From Melastoma dodecandrum (taxonomy: Eukaryota; Streptophyta; Magnoliopsida; Myrtales; Melastomataceae): a stretch of DNA of 64,000 bases. A model generated the notes under the pieces. It searched no databases, had not been told where the DNA came from, and saw only the letters and a list, made by a program, of their open reading frames with translations. The translations under genes and the position numbers were made by a program. Position 1 is the stretch's first letter; every line of letters begins with the position of its first letter. The stretch is taken from the NCBI GenBank assembly GCA_029817715.1, contig JARUPY010000089.1, forward strand, positions 1,054,001-1,118,000. The letters run 5' to 3'. Shown here one piece after another: positions 50,663 through 61,259 of the stretch.

Positions 50663-51872
50663 TCATTGAGCTTCCAATATCCCCGTCTTACGAAGGATAA
50701 CTATGATAGTTGGTTTATCCGAGTGAAGGCGATACTCGGTTTGCAAGGAGCGTGGGAAATCGTCAGAGATGGATTTGTCGAACCCGACGAGGATGCGGAG
50801 TTGGCCCTTATTCAGGCATGCTCTATCAATCATCCACCAGTGTTTGGATGATGCCGCTTTTGAGAAAGTGGCACATGCCACAACTTCAAATGAGACATGG
50901 AGAATTCTTGAAAATTCTCACAAAGGAGTCGACAAGGTAAAGAAGGTGCGGCTTCAGATCTTACGGCGTTAGAAAGCGTCAGAGTCTATTACAGACTATT
51001 TCACGCGGGTCTTATCGATCGTCAACCAAATGAAGAGAAACAGTGAAAGTATAGAAGACGTTCGAATGATAAAGAAAATTCTACGTTTTCTACATCAAAG
51101 ATTTGATCATGTTATAATTGCAATCGAGGAAAACAGAGATTTGGAGAATCTATTCGTTGATGAACAAAATGGATCACTACGGGTGCACGAGGAGTGGATG
51201 AACAAGCACAAGAAAGAGCCATTGAAGCATGCCCTTCAAGGCAAGCATTCGTTTGGCGAAAAATGGAGCACGGTTCACCGAGGTCGAGGTCGCGGTTATT
51301 CTCGTGGTGGCGGTCGAGGTCGCGGCAGAAATCAAGAAGTCGAGAAAGCAAACGATGGAAGGCCTCGAGAAAATTCGAGAGATCGTGGTAGATGAAGAGA
51401 AAGAGAACGCGGACGAGGTCGAGGAAGAGACGGATATGAGAGGGGGTACGACAAATCGCGGGTTCAGTGCTACAATTGTCACAAAATGGGTCATTATGTC
51501 CGAAATTGTTGGTACGCCGAAGAAGCAAAAGAAGTAGTCAATCTGGTCGAGGAGAAAGAAGTAGAAGAGTCGACGTTGTTGTTAGCGCTCAACCAAGAAG
51601 CCGATGGAGAAGGAAGCAAATGGTATCTCGACAACGATGCGAGTAACCATGACGGAACAAAACTTGACTATAAAAGCGAGAAGTTTGCGTTCATCGGCTA
51701 TAACGGAAAATCAAAGGGGTACAAGCTCTACAATCCTATCAACGAAAAGATTGTTGTGAGTCGTGATGTGGAGTTTGATGAAGATGCTTCTTGGAATTGG
51801 GATGCACGAGAAGATGTCGTCGACGGAGTTTTTCCATTCTTCGATAAGGAAATTCAAGGAGAAGAAACATGA
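50663..51872 (+). pseudogene. Decayed copia gag and protease/integrase remnant
   Basis: Gag of the UBN2 type: FQYPRLTKDNYDSWFIRVK, ATTSNETWRILENSHKG, then after a stop SESITDYFTRVLSIVNQM, an Arg/Gly-rich stretch and a CCHC knuckle (CYNCHKMGHYVRNC). The frame changes several times. Confidence 0.85.
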
Positions 51873-51935
51873 CAGCCCGTCGTTCCTCCATCAACATCCA
51901 CATCAAATGGAAGCTCTAGTGAAGGATCACGAACG

Positions 51936-53480
51936 ATGAGAACTATTCAAGATCTTTACGAGAACACGAAGGTAATTGATGATGTCTCTATGTTTTCTCT
52001 TTTGGCCGAAACATCGCTTTTGAGTTTTGAAGAAGCTAGTAAAGAGAAGAAATGGAGACAAGCCATGGACGATAAGATTCGAGTCATTAAAAGGAACAAC
52101 ACATGGGAACTTGCTTCTCTTCCCGCGGGACAAAAGTCAATTGGTGTAAAGTGGATATTCAAGGAGAGAAAGAATGCCGAATGTGTCGTGGACAAATATA
52201 AAACGAGACTTGTTGCCAAGGGGTATGCGCAACGACATGGAGTAGACTATGAGGAGGTATTTGCTCTTGTTGCTTGTTTAGAAACAATCAAATTTTTTGT
52301 TTCGTTTGCGGCACAAAGAAACCGGAGAATATTTCAATTGGATATAAAATCAACGTTTCTTAACTGTTTCCTTGAGGAGGATGTTTTTGTGAAGCAACCG
52401 AAAGGTTATGTTATGAAAGGACAAGAAGAAAAGGTTTTGAAGTTGAAGAGTGTTTTGTACAGTCTTAAGCAAGCGCCTCGAGCATGGTACAGTCGGATTG
52501 ATGCCTATTTTCAGGAGAAAGGTTTTACGAGATGTCCTCATGAGTATGCACTTTATGTGAAGATAGATAAAAATGGAGATTGTTTGTTCGTATACCTCTA
52601 CATGGACGATCTTATTTTTACAGGAAATAATCCCAGTCTCATTGAAGATTTCAAGAATGATATGGCCCGAGAATTCGAGATGATAGAGATTGATTAAATG
52701 TCATTTTATCTTGGATTAGTAGTGTGTCAATCGAATAATGTAATTTTTGTTGGTCAACAAGAATAAGTGAAGGAGGTTCTTGACAGATTCAATATGTCGT
52801 ATTGCAAACCAGTGTCTTTCCCAATGGAGGTCGGAGCTAAATTGAGCAAGAACGGAGAGGGATAAAAGGTCAATCCGACACTGTTCAAAAGTCACGTGAG
52901 ATGTCTAAGATACTTGACATGTACTCAGCCATATATTCTTTTTAGTGTGGGGATTGTTAGTCGATTCATTTAGGTGCCCACACGAAACACATGAAGGCGG
53001 CGAAGAGGATTTTGAGGTACTTGAAAGGTATTATTGATTTCGGACTGTTTTATCCATCGTCCAAGGAATTTCAACGTATTGGATATTGCAACATTGATTT
53101 TACCGGAGACTTAGATAATCGAAAAAGTACAACTGGATTTGTGTTTTATATGGGATCTAATGCGATTTTGTGGAGTTCGAAAAAACAGACGATCGTCACG
53201 CTATCTTCGTGTGAGGCTAAATATGTCGCGATTACAGCATGCGCTTCTCACGCGATCTGGTTAAGGAGAATGTTGAAGGAGATAAGGCTTGACAGAGAAT
53301 GAAGCAACCACGATCTTTGTCGACAATAAATCTGCTCAAGCATAGGCGATGAATCCTATTTTTCATGATCGAAGTAAACACATCAATACACGTTATCACT
53401 TCATCCGAGAGAGTGTTATAAAGAATGAAATCAAGCTTGAATATGTGAAGTCTGCTGATCAAGTTGCGGATATTTTTACG
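51936..53480 (+). pseudogene. Decayed copia reverse transcriptase-RNase H
   Basis: 51936-52697 encodes RT with VKWIFKER, KTRLVAKGYAQRHGVDY, LYSLKQAPRAWY and the YMDD box (YLYMDDLIFTG). A stop at 52695 and others follow. RNase H continues at 52991-53302 (RILRYLKG, DLDNRKSTTGFVFYMGSN, TLSSCEAKYVA). Not functional. Confidence 0.9.
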
Positions 53481-53556
53481 AAGCCTCTTGAAGTGGATGT
53501 TTTCAACAAGATGAGGAGCATGCTTGGAGTCGTGAAGAAAATCTTTCAAGGGGAAG

Positions 53557-53912
53557 TGTTGAAAATAAAATTGATTAGGTTAAAAAAAGTTAAAAAGTCA
53601 CATGGAAGTCCAAGAGTCGCCTGGGAAGTCCAAGGGTCGCCCAAAAGTCCAAGGGTCGCCGGGATGTCCAAGTGTCATTCGAAAGTCAAAGAGTCTTTTT
53701 GAAGGAGTAAACCTTTCAGGCGAAGCGAACCTATCAGGCGAAGCGAAGCCACCAGGCGAAGGAAGTTGAAGGGTCATCTGAAAGTTCAAGAGACGAAAGA
53801 AAAAGAATGAAAAAAAACTAGAGTGTCTTCCTCTTTTCAAATTTATCATTGTCTCATTAAGTGAGTTAGAGTACGAGTGTTTGTCGCTTCGTCCACGAGT
53901 CCTCCGGCATGG
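53557..53912 (+). repeat. 3' LTR remnant of the decayed copia element
   Basis: Starts TGTTGAAAATAAAATTG directly after a polypurine tract (aaggggaag). The distal about 30 bases present in the 5' copy are missing at the end near 53912. Confidence 0.8.
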
Positions 53913-54324
53913 TGGGAGTAGAAGAAGGGGCAGAGGTCGAGTCAGCGAAGACGAGCCATGAGTGGCAGAGATGCAAAGTTTAGAGTTGGTTGTCAATGCA
54001 ATGCCTGATTGGCGCGCATCTGGATTTTGACGCGGAATGGTGGAGGTGGAAGTTGGGGAGGTAGTTTGGGGATTTCCAGGGAAGTGGAGGGAAGTCATGC
54101 TGACAAGGCAACCATGTGGTTGCCTGATCCCTCGTGGACCCCACCACCACTTTAATTCGGGGAAGCAATGGGCCTTGGGTTTGTCTCGGCCCATACCATA
54201 AATGGGCCTAGTTCAACTAATAGGCCCGCGTAAATGAATCGAGGCGTGAACATTTATGGCCATTTGAGTATTGTCTCTTGGTTTGGAATTGATTTTGATT
54301 TTGGGGCGGGGTGGGTTGGGAGGG

Positions 54325-54489
54325 ATGGGAATAGTGAGGAGCAGCGTGTCGTTCGTGGCCGGGACGATTTGTGGGATATACATCGCCCAGAACTACAGCG
54401 TCCCCAGCATCAACAAGCTCGCCGGCACCGCCCTCTTCATGGCCTCCCTCCTCGAGCGCAGCTACCGCAAGCCCGACAAGGACGATTGA
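54325..54489 (+). CDS. Short conserved plant membrane protein (54 aa)
   Basis: One exon from ATG 54325 to TGA 54487. The protein begins MGIVRSSVSFVAGTICGIYI, a single N-terminal membrane segment, continues AQNYSVPSINKLAGTALFMA, and ends in a charged tail (ERSYRKPDKDD). Small proteins of this design are conserved in many plants; I know of no assigned function, and a mitochondrial or organellar membrane location is only a guess. Upstream ATGs in the same frame (54241, 54271) would remove the exposed hydrophobic start and are less likely. Site II motifs (GGGCC) lie upstream at 54165-54220. Confidence 0.75.
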   Translation: MGIVRSSVSFVAGTICGIYIAQNYSVPSINKLAGTALFMASLLERSYRKPDKDD

Positions 54490-54499
54490 TTAGCCACCT

Positions 54500-55650
54500 C
54501 CTCCTCCTCGATCGTGATGCGACCTTGGAGATCTTAGGAGGTGATTTTTTTTTTTGGGGGGGGGGGGGGAATTTTTTGGGGGATTCGTAGATTTGTGTTT
54601 GTTTTTCATATGATTGCGTGTCTGATGTCCGGAGATGGTTTAGTGAGGAGAGTTATAGATTAAAAGAAAAGGGCTGAGCTTTTTTTCTTAAAGTTAGTCG
54701 GCACATCGTGTTTTGGAAGGATGGGTTAGCGAAGACACAGATTCTGGGCGAGTTAGCCTTCCAGTCTCACAACTATATGCTTTGATCCTCGTCCCGGCCT
54801 ATGGATGATTCGAGTAATAGGTGCTGTGTGAAGGAGAGTTGATTCGTGTACTAGAAACGATGCGGCTTCTTGATAGTTGTTCACCTCTTCTGTTGCCCTG
54901 CTAATCATGTTATACTTGTGTCTTTGTTCCCTTTATCTAGGCTTAGATCTGGGGGTAGAATTTCGCAGACTAAGCTGCTGCTGCTGCTGCTGTTTTTTTT
55001 TTTTTTGTAAACGATTGCCCACAATTTACATTTGTGCTTACACTTGTTTTGCCCTGTCATTTGGTTTGATTAAGCCTTTCCATGTATGGTGTATCCTTAA
55101 TAGAAGTAATCCCGATACATACGTTGTATTCATCATAGTCTCCGTTTGGGATACAGCCTACGAATCAGGTCTCTGAGCATTGTACAAGGACGTGCTGTAA
55201 GGGTAACCCACCCATTACCTTCTGGGTTGAATCGCTATCGATTCGGTTGATGGGGCATAATCATTAATGATGCAGTCAGAACAGCTTGAAATAACACCGC
55301 AACCTTTCTTTCTCAATCGAGTCAACGCCTCGCTGGTACATCTTGCTCGCTTTTGCAATACGTCAGGCAACAGCATCCCGTTCACCATGTCGGCTATTCC
55401 CGGGCAGCATTTCTTTTTCGTCCTGCTTAATTTGTTCAATCTTACATGATAGTATACAATGGACACACCAGTAAAGGGGGCCATACTTATTCCTGGTCCC
55501 TTTACCACCCTTGAAAAGCCCTGCGAAACGTCCAAAAAATAAACAGCTTCCTACTATTACCCCCTTGCAGCGAGTCCACGGCACAGACTTCGGCAGGAGG
55601 ACGGCGTGAAAGTAGCCAACTAGAGAAAGTGGGATGATAGGAGTCCGGTT
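54500..55650. other. Intergenic between convergent genes
   Basis: 3' UTR of the short membrane protein with a poly-G run (54557-54569), CTG repeats (54978-54991), a poly-T run (54992-55006), and about 400 bases downstream of the G3P transporter with no recognisable gene. Confidence 0.4.
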
Positions 55651-55652
55651 CC

Positions 55653-57330
55653 TTATACGTCCAGTGCTGCCACCGTCGATGATCTGGATGTGGGCGATTC
55701 TTTCATCTTCGACTCCTCGATCTTGGTCGCGACTTCGGCCATAACTAGCTTGGTGAGAAATAGCCCCGCGACTAATGCTGAGCCCATGAGCATTGTGAAG
55801 ACTGCGCTCCAGCTCATTTCTGAGATGTACCCTGTTAGTAGAGGGCCAAATGCGGCTCCTACAGACCCTGTCCCGTCAATGATGGCCGTGACGGTGGCCA
55901 GAGCCCGTGAATTACCCTTGAGAGAACTGTGGGTGCCCAGGTCAGCTGAAACGGCGGTCGTTATAAGGGCATAGGGTCCGTTGACAAACATGCCAGTGAG
56001 GAACATCAGCCCCATGTTCACGGCCAACGAGACATGACCGTAACTTCTGTACAAGAAGAGGCAAGGGATCGCGCAGTACATGAAAGTTGCTGCGGTAATC
56101 GCCCTTGCATCAAGGCGGTCTGAAATATGGCCGGCTAGGATTCCTCCTATGATGCCCCCAATGTCAAACAATGTCGACAGATTTCCAGCAGCACCATTTG
56201 AGAGGTACTTCCCATCAATGGCTACAAGAAGGGATAAATTAAGGGTCATTTCAAAGTCCACTTCAAAAAACACTACGGAAATAAGCGAATTCTGCAAGTT
56301 TTGGTTAATTTAAGGCACCTGTGTGGCTTATGTAGAAAGGAAGCCAGTAGAGGAAAGTGTAGGCGACCAGCTTGGCGAAGAAGAGGCAGAGAGCGAAAGG
56401 AGCAACCCCTGGTATCTTCCAGGCTTCGATGAAGCTGACTGCTCTCTCCTTTTCCTCCGAATCAAATCCTGAGAAAAGAGGTTCTCTTACTCCTTTCTTT
56501 GGAGAAGACACTTCATCCTCGTCCTCATCCGCATCAACTCCGACGGATTCAGGACTGACGGGCAGAAATAAGAATACCATCATGCCGATGAATGCAGTAA
56601 TCAAACCAGGCACCACGAATGACCAACCCCAACCATATTTCAGCATTGCAGCAGCGATCAAAGATCCAGAGATGTTGCCAAGGGAAGTGTGCGCATTCCA
56701 TATTCCCATGATTAGCCCTCTCTTGCTCTTTCCGAACCAATTACCCACCACGGCAACAACTGAAGGCCACCCGGTTGATTGAAAGAGGCCGGCCATCATC
56801 TGAGCACCCAAGAAGAAATAAAAGTAGTGGATATTCGCCCAATATCCAACACCGAAGAGCGAAGTGAAAAAGCCTGTCCCGATCATCCCGATCGTCAGGA
56901 ATATTCTCAGGTTCATCCTATCGCCCAGGTGTCCAGAGAAGTACATGCCAAGAGCATAAACGGCCAGAAAGGCCACATCGAGTTCACCGAGCAACGCAGT
57001 CCCACCATAACCATTGAAGGGGGCCCAACCGTCTCCCAGAATTCGCGAAACTACAGAGTTATTGGGTGGATTTGTGAAAGGGGTTAGCTTCCATGGGGAG
57101 AGCGTCAATCCCTTAACCGGTGACTGGGGATCGAGGGCGCTCTTGACAATGCTGGTGGTTTTCCTAGCGGCGTGGTAGCTCGTGTAGGCGAAGAAGGTGA
57201 CGATCAACACCACTGCCTGGTGTGACCCAAAAGAGAGCCTGCGTCCCTTCACGTGTTCCAGGAACCGAATCCCCAAGGGCTTCTTCCCACTACTACGAAC
57301 AGGCTCCAAGTCTCCCGGCAGCGAACCCAT
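55653..57330 (-). CDS. Glycerol-3-phosphate transporter (G3Pp, MFS)
   Basis: A major-facilitator antiporter of the organophosphate:phosphate family, related to bacterial GlpT. Plant G3Pp genes are phosphate-starvation responsive. Two exons, 57330-56319 and 56221-55653, give 526 residues (Arabidopsis G3Pp1 about 523). Twelve membrane segments are visible, including [19 protein letters not shown] with the substrate-site Arg region, [14 protein letters not shown] (MFS loop motif), an acidic cytosolic loop ([15 protein letters not shown]) and [12 protein letters not shown] 57330 starts [10 protein letters not shown]; the frame upstream lacks an ATG. A 5' UTR intron is likely at 57853-57398. Confidence 0.93.
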
Positions 57331-57397
57331 CTCGGACAAACCTTCTCTTGAACCCGAGTCAACGCAAATTCCCTTCACCAGATCGTTTCAAACTGAC

Positions 57398-57853
57398 CTG
57401 CATAAGAAAACAACAGCCCCATCCCATAACCAAAAAACCGATCAGCGCAAACAAAAACTTAGGATTTCAGCATCGCTGAGCCGACAGATCAACGAATAGG
57501 GGAAACATTAAACTCCATCATCAGGAAAATAAACACAACTCGGGCATCGGGAGGGAATCGGAAAAGGAATATTCCAATAAACAGCGTGGAAGGAAAGCAA
57601 GCCAATACCCTACCCCTCCCCCCATCATTATTATGATCCAAAAAAGGGGGGAAAAATCTCTCAGGAAACGTCAATTAAAGCGTAAAAGCTTCATCAGCAT
57701 CCCAGCAACGAAAACCGTATGGACAAAAACTCTCATCATTTTTCTTCAAAGAAACTTCGAGCGACGGGAATCGCCGTCAACGCCAACTACGAGCTCTAAG
57801 TAAGAAAGGAAGCTAGTAGCCAGGGGACATAGCAATATCAGAGATGAGCTTAC
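57398..57853 (-). other. Probable 5' UTR intron of the G3P transporter
   Basis: On the minus strand a strong donor (G|GTAAGCTC at 57853) pairs with an acceptor TTATGCAG ending at 57398. Neither interrupts the coding region. Leader introns are common in plant transporter genes, but this one is inferred from sites only. Confidence 0.5.
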
Positions 57854-58071
57854 CACGGAGTCCACGCAACTCTCGGGGTTCCTTCCACAGTCACCCAAAG
57901 CCTTCGTCTGTATCCCCGGAAAGAAGCAGAAGGGGAAAAATGGGAGGTCGAGAGACCTCTCGCTTTTCCTCGATAGACCGACCAAACCAACTAACCAAGG
58001 AACCAACCCGTCAACGGAATGGTAAGTAAGAAGTTGCCCGAGGAAAGGAGAAGGGGGAGGAAAGGAGAAAG

Positions 58072-58084
58072 GACTATATAATAA
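58072..58084 (-). promoter_or_regulatory. TATA box of the G3P transporter
   Basis: TTATTATATAG on the minus strand, about 220 bases upstream of the proposed leader donor, with a purine/C-rich leader following. Confidence 0.5.
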
Positions 58085-58400
58085 GGCAATAGGGGACGAC
58101 GTCGTTTATCACGGTTGCCAAAAAGGAAAGTACGATTTTACCCTCCCGAGGTTTCCTCCCCGGCAGCGTGATTTTCTGACAAACATGTGTCGGTTTGGGG
58201 TTTGAGAAATGAATCGCGCCAATCCCAAACTGAAGAAACAAATGGAAAAAGGCACTTGTCGTGGCTTCCCGGTCGACACTCTTTTTTTTTTCTACGGGAC
58301 GGGGGTCGTAATGGAATTGGGGTGGGGGAAGGGGACAGAAACGTAATTTGGGAGAGGGAAGAGTAATACGTGGCTGTGGTTATGTCGGGGTTGGGTAGGG

Positions 58401-58420
58401 GAATATTCCTTTGAATATCC
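58401..58420. promoter_or_regulatory. Two P1BS (PHR1-binding) motifs
   Basis: gaatattc (58401-58408) and gaatatcc (58413-58420) both match GNATATNC, the site bound by PHR1-type MYB factors under phosphate starvation. They lie about 320 bases upstream of the TATA box of the G3P transporter, a family known to be induced by low phosphate. Confidence 0.6.
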
Positions 58421-58849
58421 GGGGGGCAGTGACGTTTTCAAGTAATCTTCCAAGCCCCCCGACTCTTCCTCGAACTGCGTACTGTTTTTAGTTTTATTCC
58501 TCCCCCCCTAAATGGGCCCGACCAACCACGAAAATAAAAAAAAGAAAAAGTTATTGTCTCTTACTTCACGAAATTTCGTGCTACCGCTGTGTCGAGGCCA
58601 TTCGATGACGTTAGTCTGAGAGTTATTTAGTTAAATATGACATTAAATTTTAAATTTTTTAATTAATATCAAAAATTAATTTACGAATTAGCATTATTAT
58701 AAAACAAAGCTTCATGCTTCTACCCACGGAAGTGATGTGACACATAAGGCTTCGAAACTCATTCGTAATATAAGAAATAGACTGTGATATAATAATATAA
58801 TCGCCCAATATTTGATTTTCATGTAATTATATCCATTATTGAAGAGGGA

Positions 58850-58859
58850 ATGAGATGCG
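58850..58859 (+). repeat. 10-bp target-site duplication, left
   Basis: atgagatgcg, repeated exactly at 60302-60311 on the other side of the foldback element. Confidence 0.9.
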
Positions 58860-60301
58860 GGAAGCGGCTAACGGTACGTGCATGTGGGACTTACGTAGTT
58901 TACTACTTAATACTAAAATTAAGTAGTAAATTTTACTAAAAGTTGACCGTTACTACTCAAGTACTACTCAAGTCAACGCAAAAGTAGTAAAAAAACGTAG
59001 TAAATTATACTACTTTTTGGTCTTCTTTTAGTAAAGTCAACGTAGAAGTAGTAAAAAATGTCGTAAATTTTACTACTTTTGGACTGTTCACCGCAGTGCA
59101 ATTTTACTACTTTTACGCTGACTTTACTAAAACCTCATTTTGTAGTAAAGTCAACGTAGAAGTAGTAAAAAAAAAGTAGTAAAATTTACTACTTTTTTAC
59201 TACTTCTACGTTGACTTTACTACAAAAACCACACTTTTAGTAAAGTCAACGTAGAAGTAGTAAAAAAAGTAGTAAATTTTACTACTTTTTAACTGTACAA
59301 ATTGTGTCGATAAGTAGTAAGTGTTTACTACTTTCGTTGTGATTTTTAGTAAAATTATGTTTGAGTTGGTAAAATTGGTAGTAAATAGGTACGGTTTGTC
59401 GTAAATGTTTACTACTTTAAGCATGTTTTTACTAAAATAAGTAGTAAACTGTTACTACTTTGTAGGCGTTGACTAAGAAATTTTACTACTTTGAACAGTG
59501 TTTCCGAACCTAACTCCGAACCTAATTATTCTAAATGTTGATGTGAAATGACTTTTTTGCCCCGGTTACTAGGTAACCGGCACGAAGCTTCTCTCCGAAA
59601 TTAGGTAACCGGGGCAAAAAAAGTCATTTCACATCAACATTTAGAATAATTAGGTTCGGAGTTAGGTTCGGAAAACACTGTTCAAAGTAGTAAAAATTTC
59701 TTAGTCAACGCCTACAAAGTAGTAACAGTTTACTACTTATTTTAGTAAAAACATGCTTAAAGTAGTAAACATTTACGACAAACCGTACCTATTTACTATC
59801 AATTTTACCAACTCAAACATAATTTTACTAAAAATCACAACGAAAGTAGTAAACACTTACTACTTATCGACACAATTTGTACAGTTAAAAAGTAGTAAAA
59901 TTTACTACTTTTTTACTACTTCTACGTTGACTTTACTAAAACTGTGGTTTTTTTAGTAAAGTCAACATAGAAGTAGTAAAAAAATAGTAAAATTTACTAC
60001 TGTTTTTACTACTTCTACGTTGACTTTACCAAAAATGAGGTTTTAGTAAAGTCAGATTAAAAGTAGTAAAATTGCACTGCGGTGAACAGTCCAAAAGTAG
60101 TAAAATTTACGACATTTTATACTACATTTGCGTTGACTTTACTAAAAAAAGACCAAAAAGTAGTATAATTTACTACGTTTTTTACTACTTTTGCGTTGAC
60201 TTGAGTAGTAACGGTTAACTTTTAGTAAAATTTACTACTTAATTTTAGTATTAAGTAGTAAACTACGTAAGTCCCACGTGCACGTACCGTTAGCCGCTTC
60301 C
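58860..60301. mobile_element. Foldback transposon, Mutator-like (non-autonomous)
   Basis: A 1,442-bp element whose left arm (58860-59570, 711 bp) is the reverse complement of its right arm (59605-60301, 697 bp) with scattered mismatches and small indels. It starts ggaagcggctaacggtac and ends with the inverse. The loop is about 34 bp. The 10-bp target duplication and long terminal inverted repeats point to the Mutator superfamily. Each arm is built from AGTAGTAAA-type units and contains smaller palindromes around aagtcaacgtagaagtag. It has no coding capacity. Transcription through it would give a long hairpin RNA. Confidence 0.92.
59160..59300. repeat. Nested palindromes in the left arm
   Basis: Two back-to-back palindromes: gtcaacgtagaagtagtaaa... 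pairs with ...tttactacttctacgttgac at about 59147-59222, and a further aagtcaacgtagaagtag unit follows at 59242. The mirrored set lies in the right arm at about 59890-60040. Confidence 0.75.
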
Positions 60302-60311
60302 ATGAGATGCG

Positions 60312-61255
60312 TCGTTACGTGCGTAATCAGCAATAAAGAGTGGATGGCCCTTATCGAAAGTGGGAAAATGGTGGAACGAATCGAATCAGAGGGGAAGGGG
60401 GAAGAGCTCTTGGCGTCTGCTCGCTAGCCCATCGCTGTGTAATCCACTTGTTATGTAATTGGTGGGGTGGGGGGGTCCATCCATGCGGAGGTGGCCCAGG
60501 TTTTTTTTTTTGTAAGTCTTGTCCGTGAATGTTCGCCACACAAACAATTCTCGTTCGCACCCTTCTCGTCCTGTGCTATCTATCATTGTGTCGTCCTCAG
60601 GAACTTTAGACTTTTGCTACTTTTGACGAGACAAAAGGAAGCCGAGAGACGTCTTGCATTGGGGACGGAGAAAGGGAGTTATTTCACGTAATCGAAAAAA
60701 AAAATTAATTTAATGAATTTATAAAATCACTTTCAAGAAACACTTTTTAGTCATACTTTTAAAGTTTAATTGTTAAAAATAAAGTCGGACTTGAAGTTCG
60801 AACATTTTTTTTTAGAACATTTTTTTTAGAATATTTTTAAGGAGTTTGTAAGTTCGATTTTTTCGTAATCTTATTTTCGAAATTTTAAAATTATTTATCA
60901 TATTTCAAGGATTTTTATCTTCAACCACGTTGAAACGAAAGAAAGAGGTGAAGACGCCCCTTTTTAGTACTCTGTATGATAGATTATCTGATCTAATCCC
61001 TTTAGTTTTAAAAATAAATTCGGGCCGCATATATAAGTCCGGATGCGAACGGAAAATTGGACCTTTTTGTCGCTAGTTTCAAAATTAGAGGACCCAGATG
61101 AAATCTTACGACAACCTTGTACGGCCTACGCGGTAATGTGTTATACTGCTCCGGCACTACTGTATTATCAATCTGCAGAAGAGAAAGAAACGCCACGTTT
61201 TGTCGTTCTGGATAGATTTTCGAGTCTGTTGTTTCTGCCGATCTAGGTCTCTTCG
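60312..61255. other. Intergenic, AT-rich
   Basis: No gene seen. The stretch 60690-60910 is strongly AT-rich with T and A runs. Confidence 0.4.
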
Positions 61256-61259
61256 GATC

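Larger units (their letters stand above)
50213..53912 (+). mobile_element. Decayed Ty1/copia retrotransposon (TNT1-94-like)
   Basis: An old element with LTR remnants at both ends, a mutated initiator-Met-tRNA primer site, gag, and a frame-broken RT-RNase H. The protease-to-integrase section is mostly deleted: WYLDNDASNH (protease) is followed within a few residues by SEKFAFIGYNGKSKGY (integrase C-terminus). Several internal stops are present. Its left end joins the BAG7 remnant. I could not find a target duplication, so flanking deletion is likely. Confidence 0.88.

Noticed and set aside
59206..59956. Mirror-image open frames at 59206-59424 and 59753-59956 as genes
   Set aside because: They encode the same peptide because they lie in the two arms of the foldback element; AT-rich repeat, no domain.
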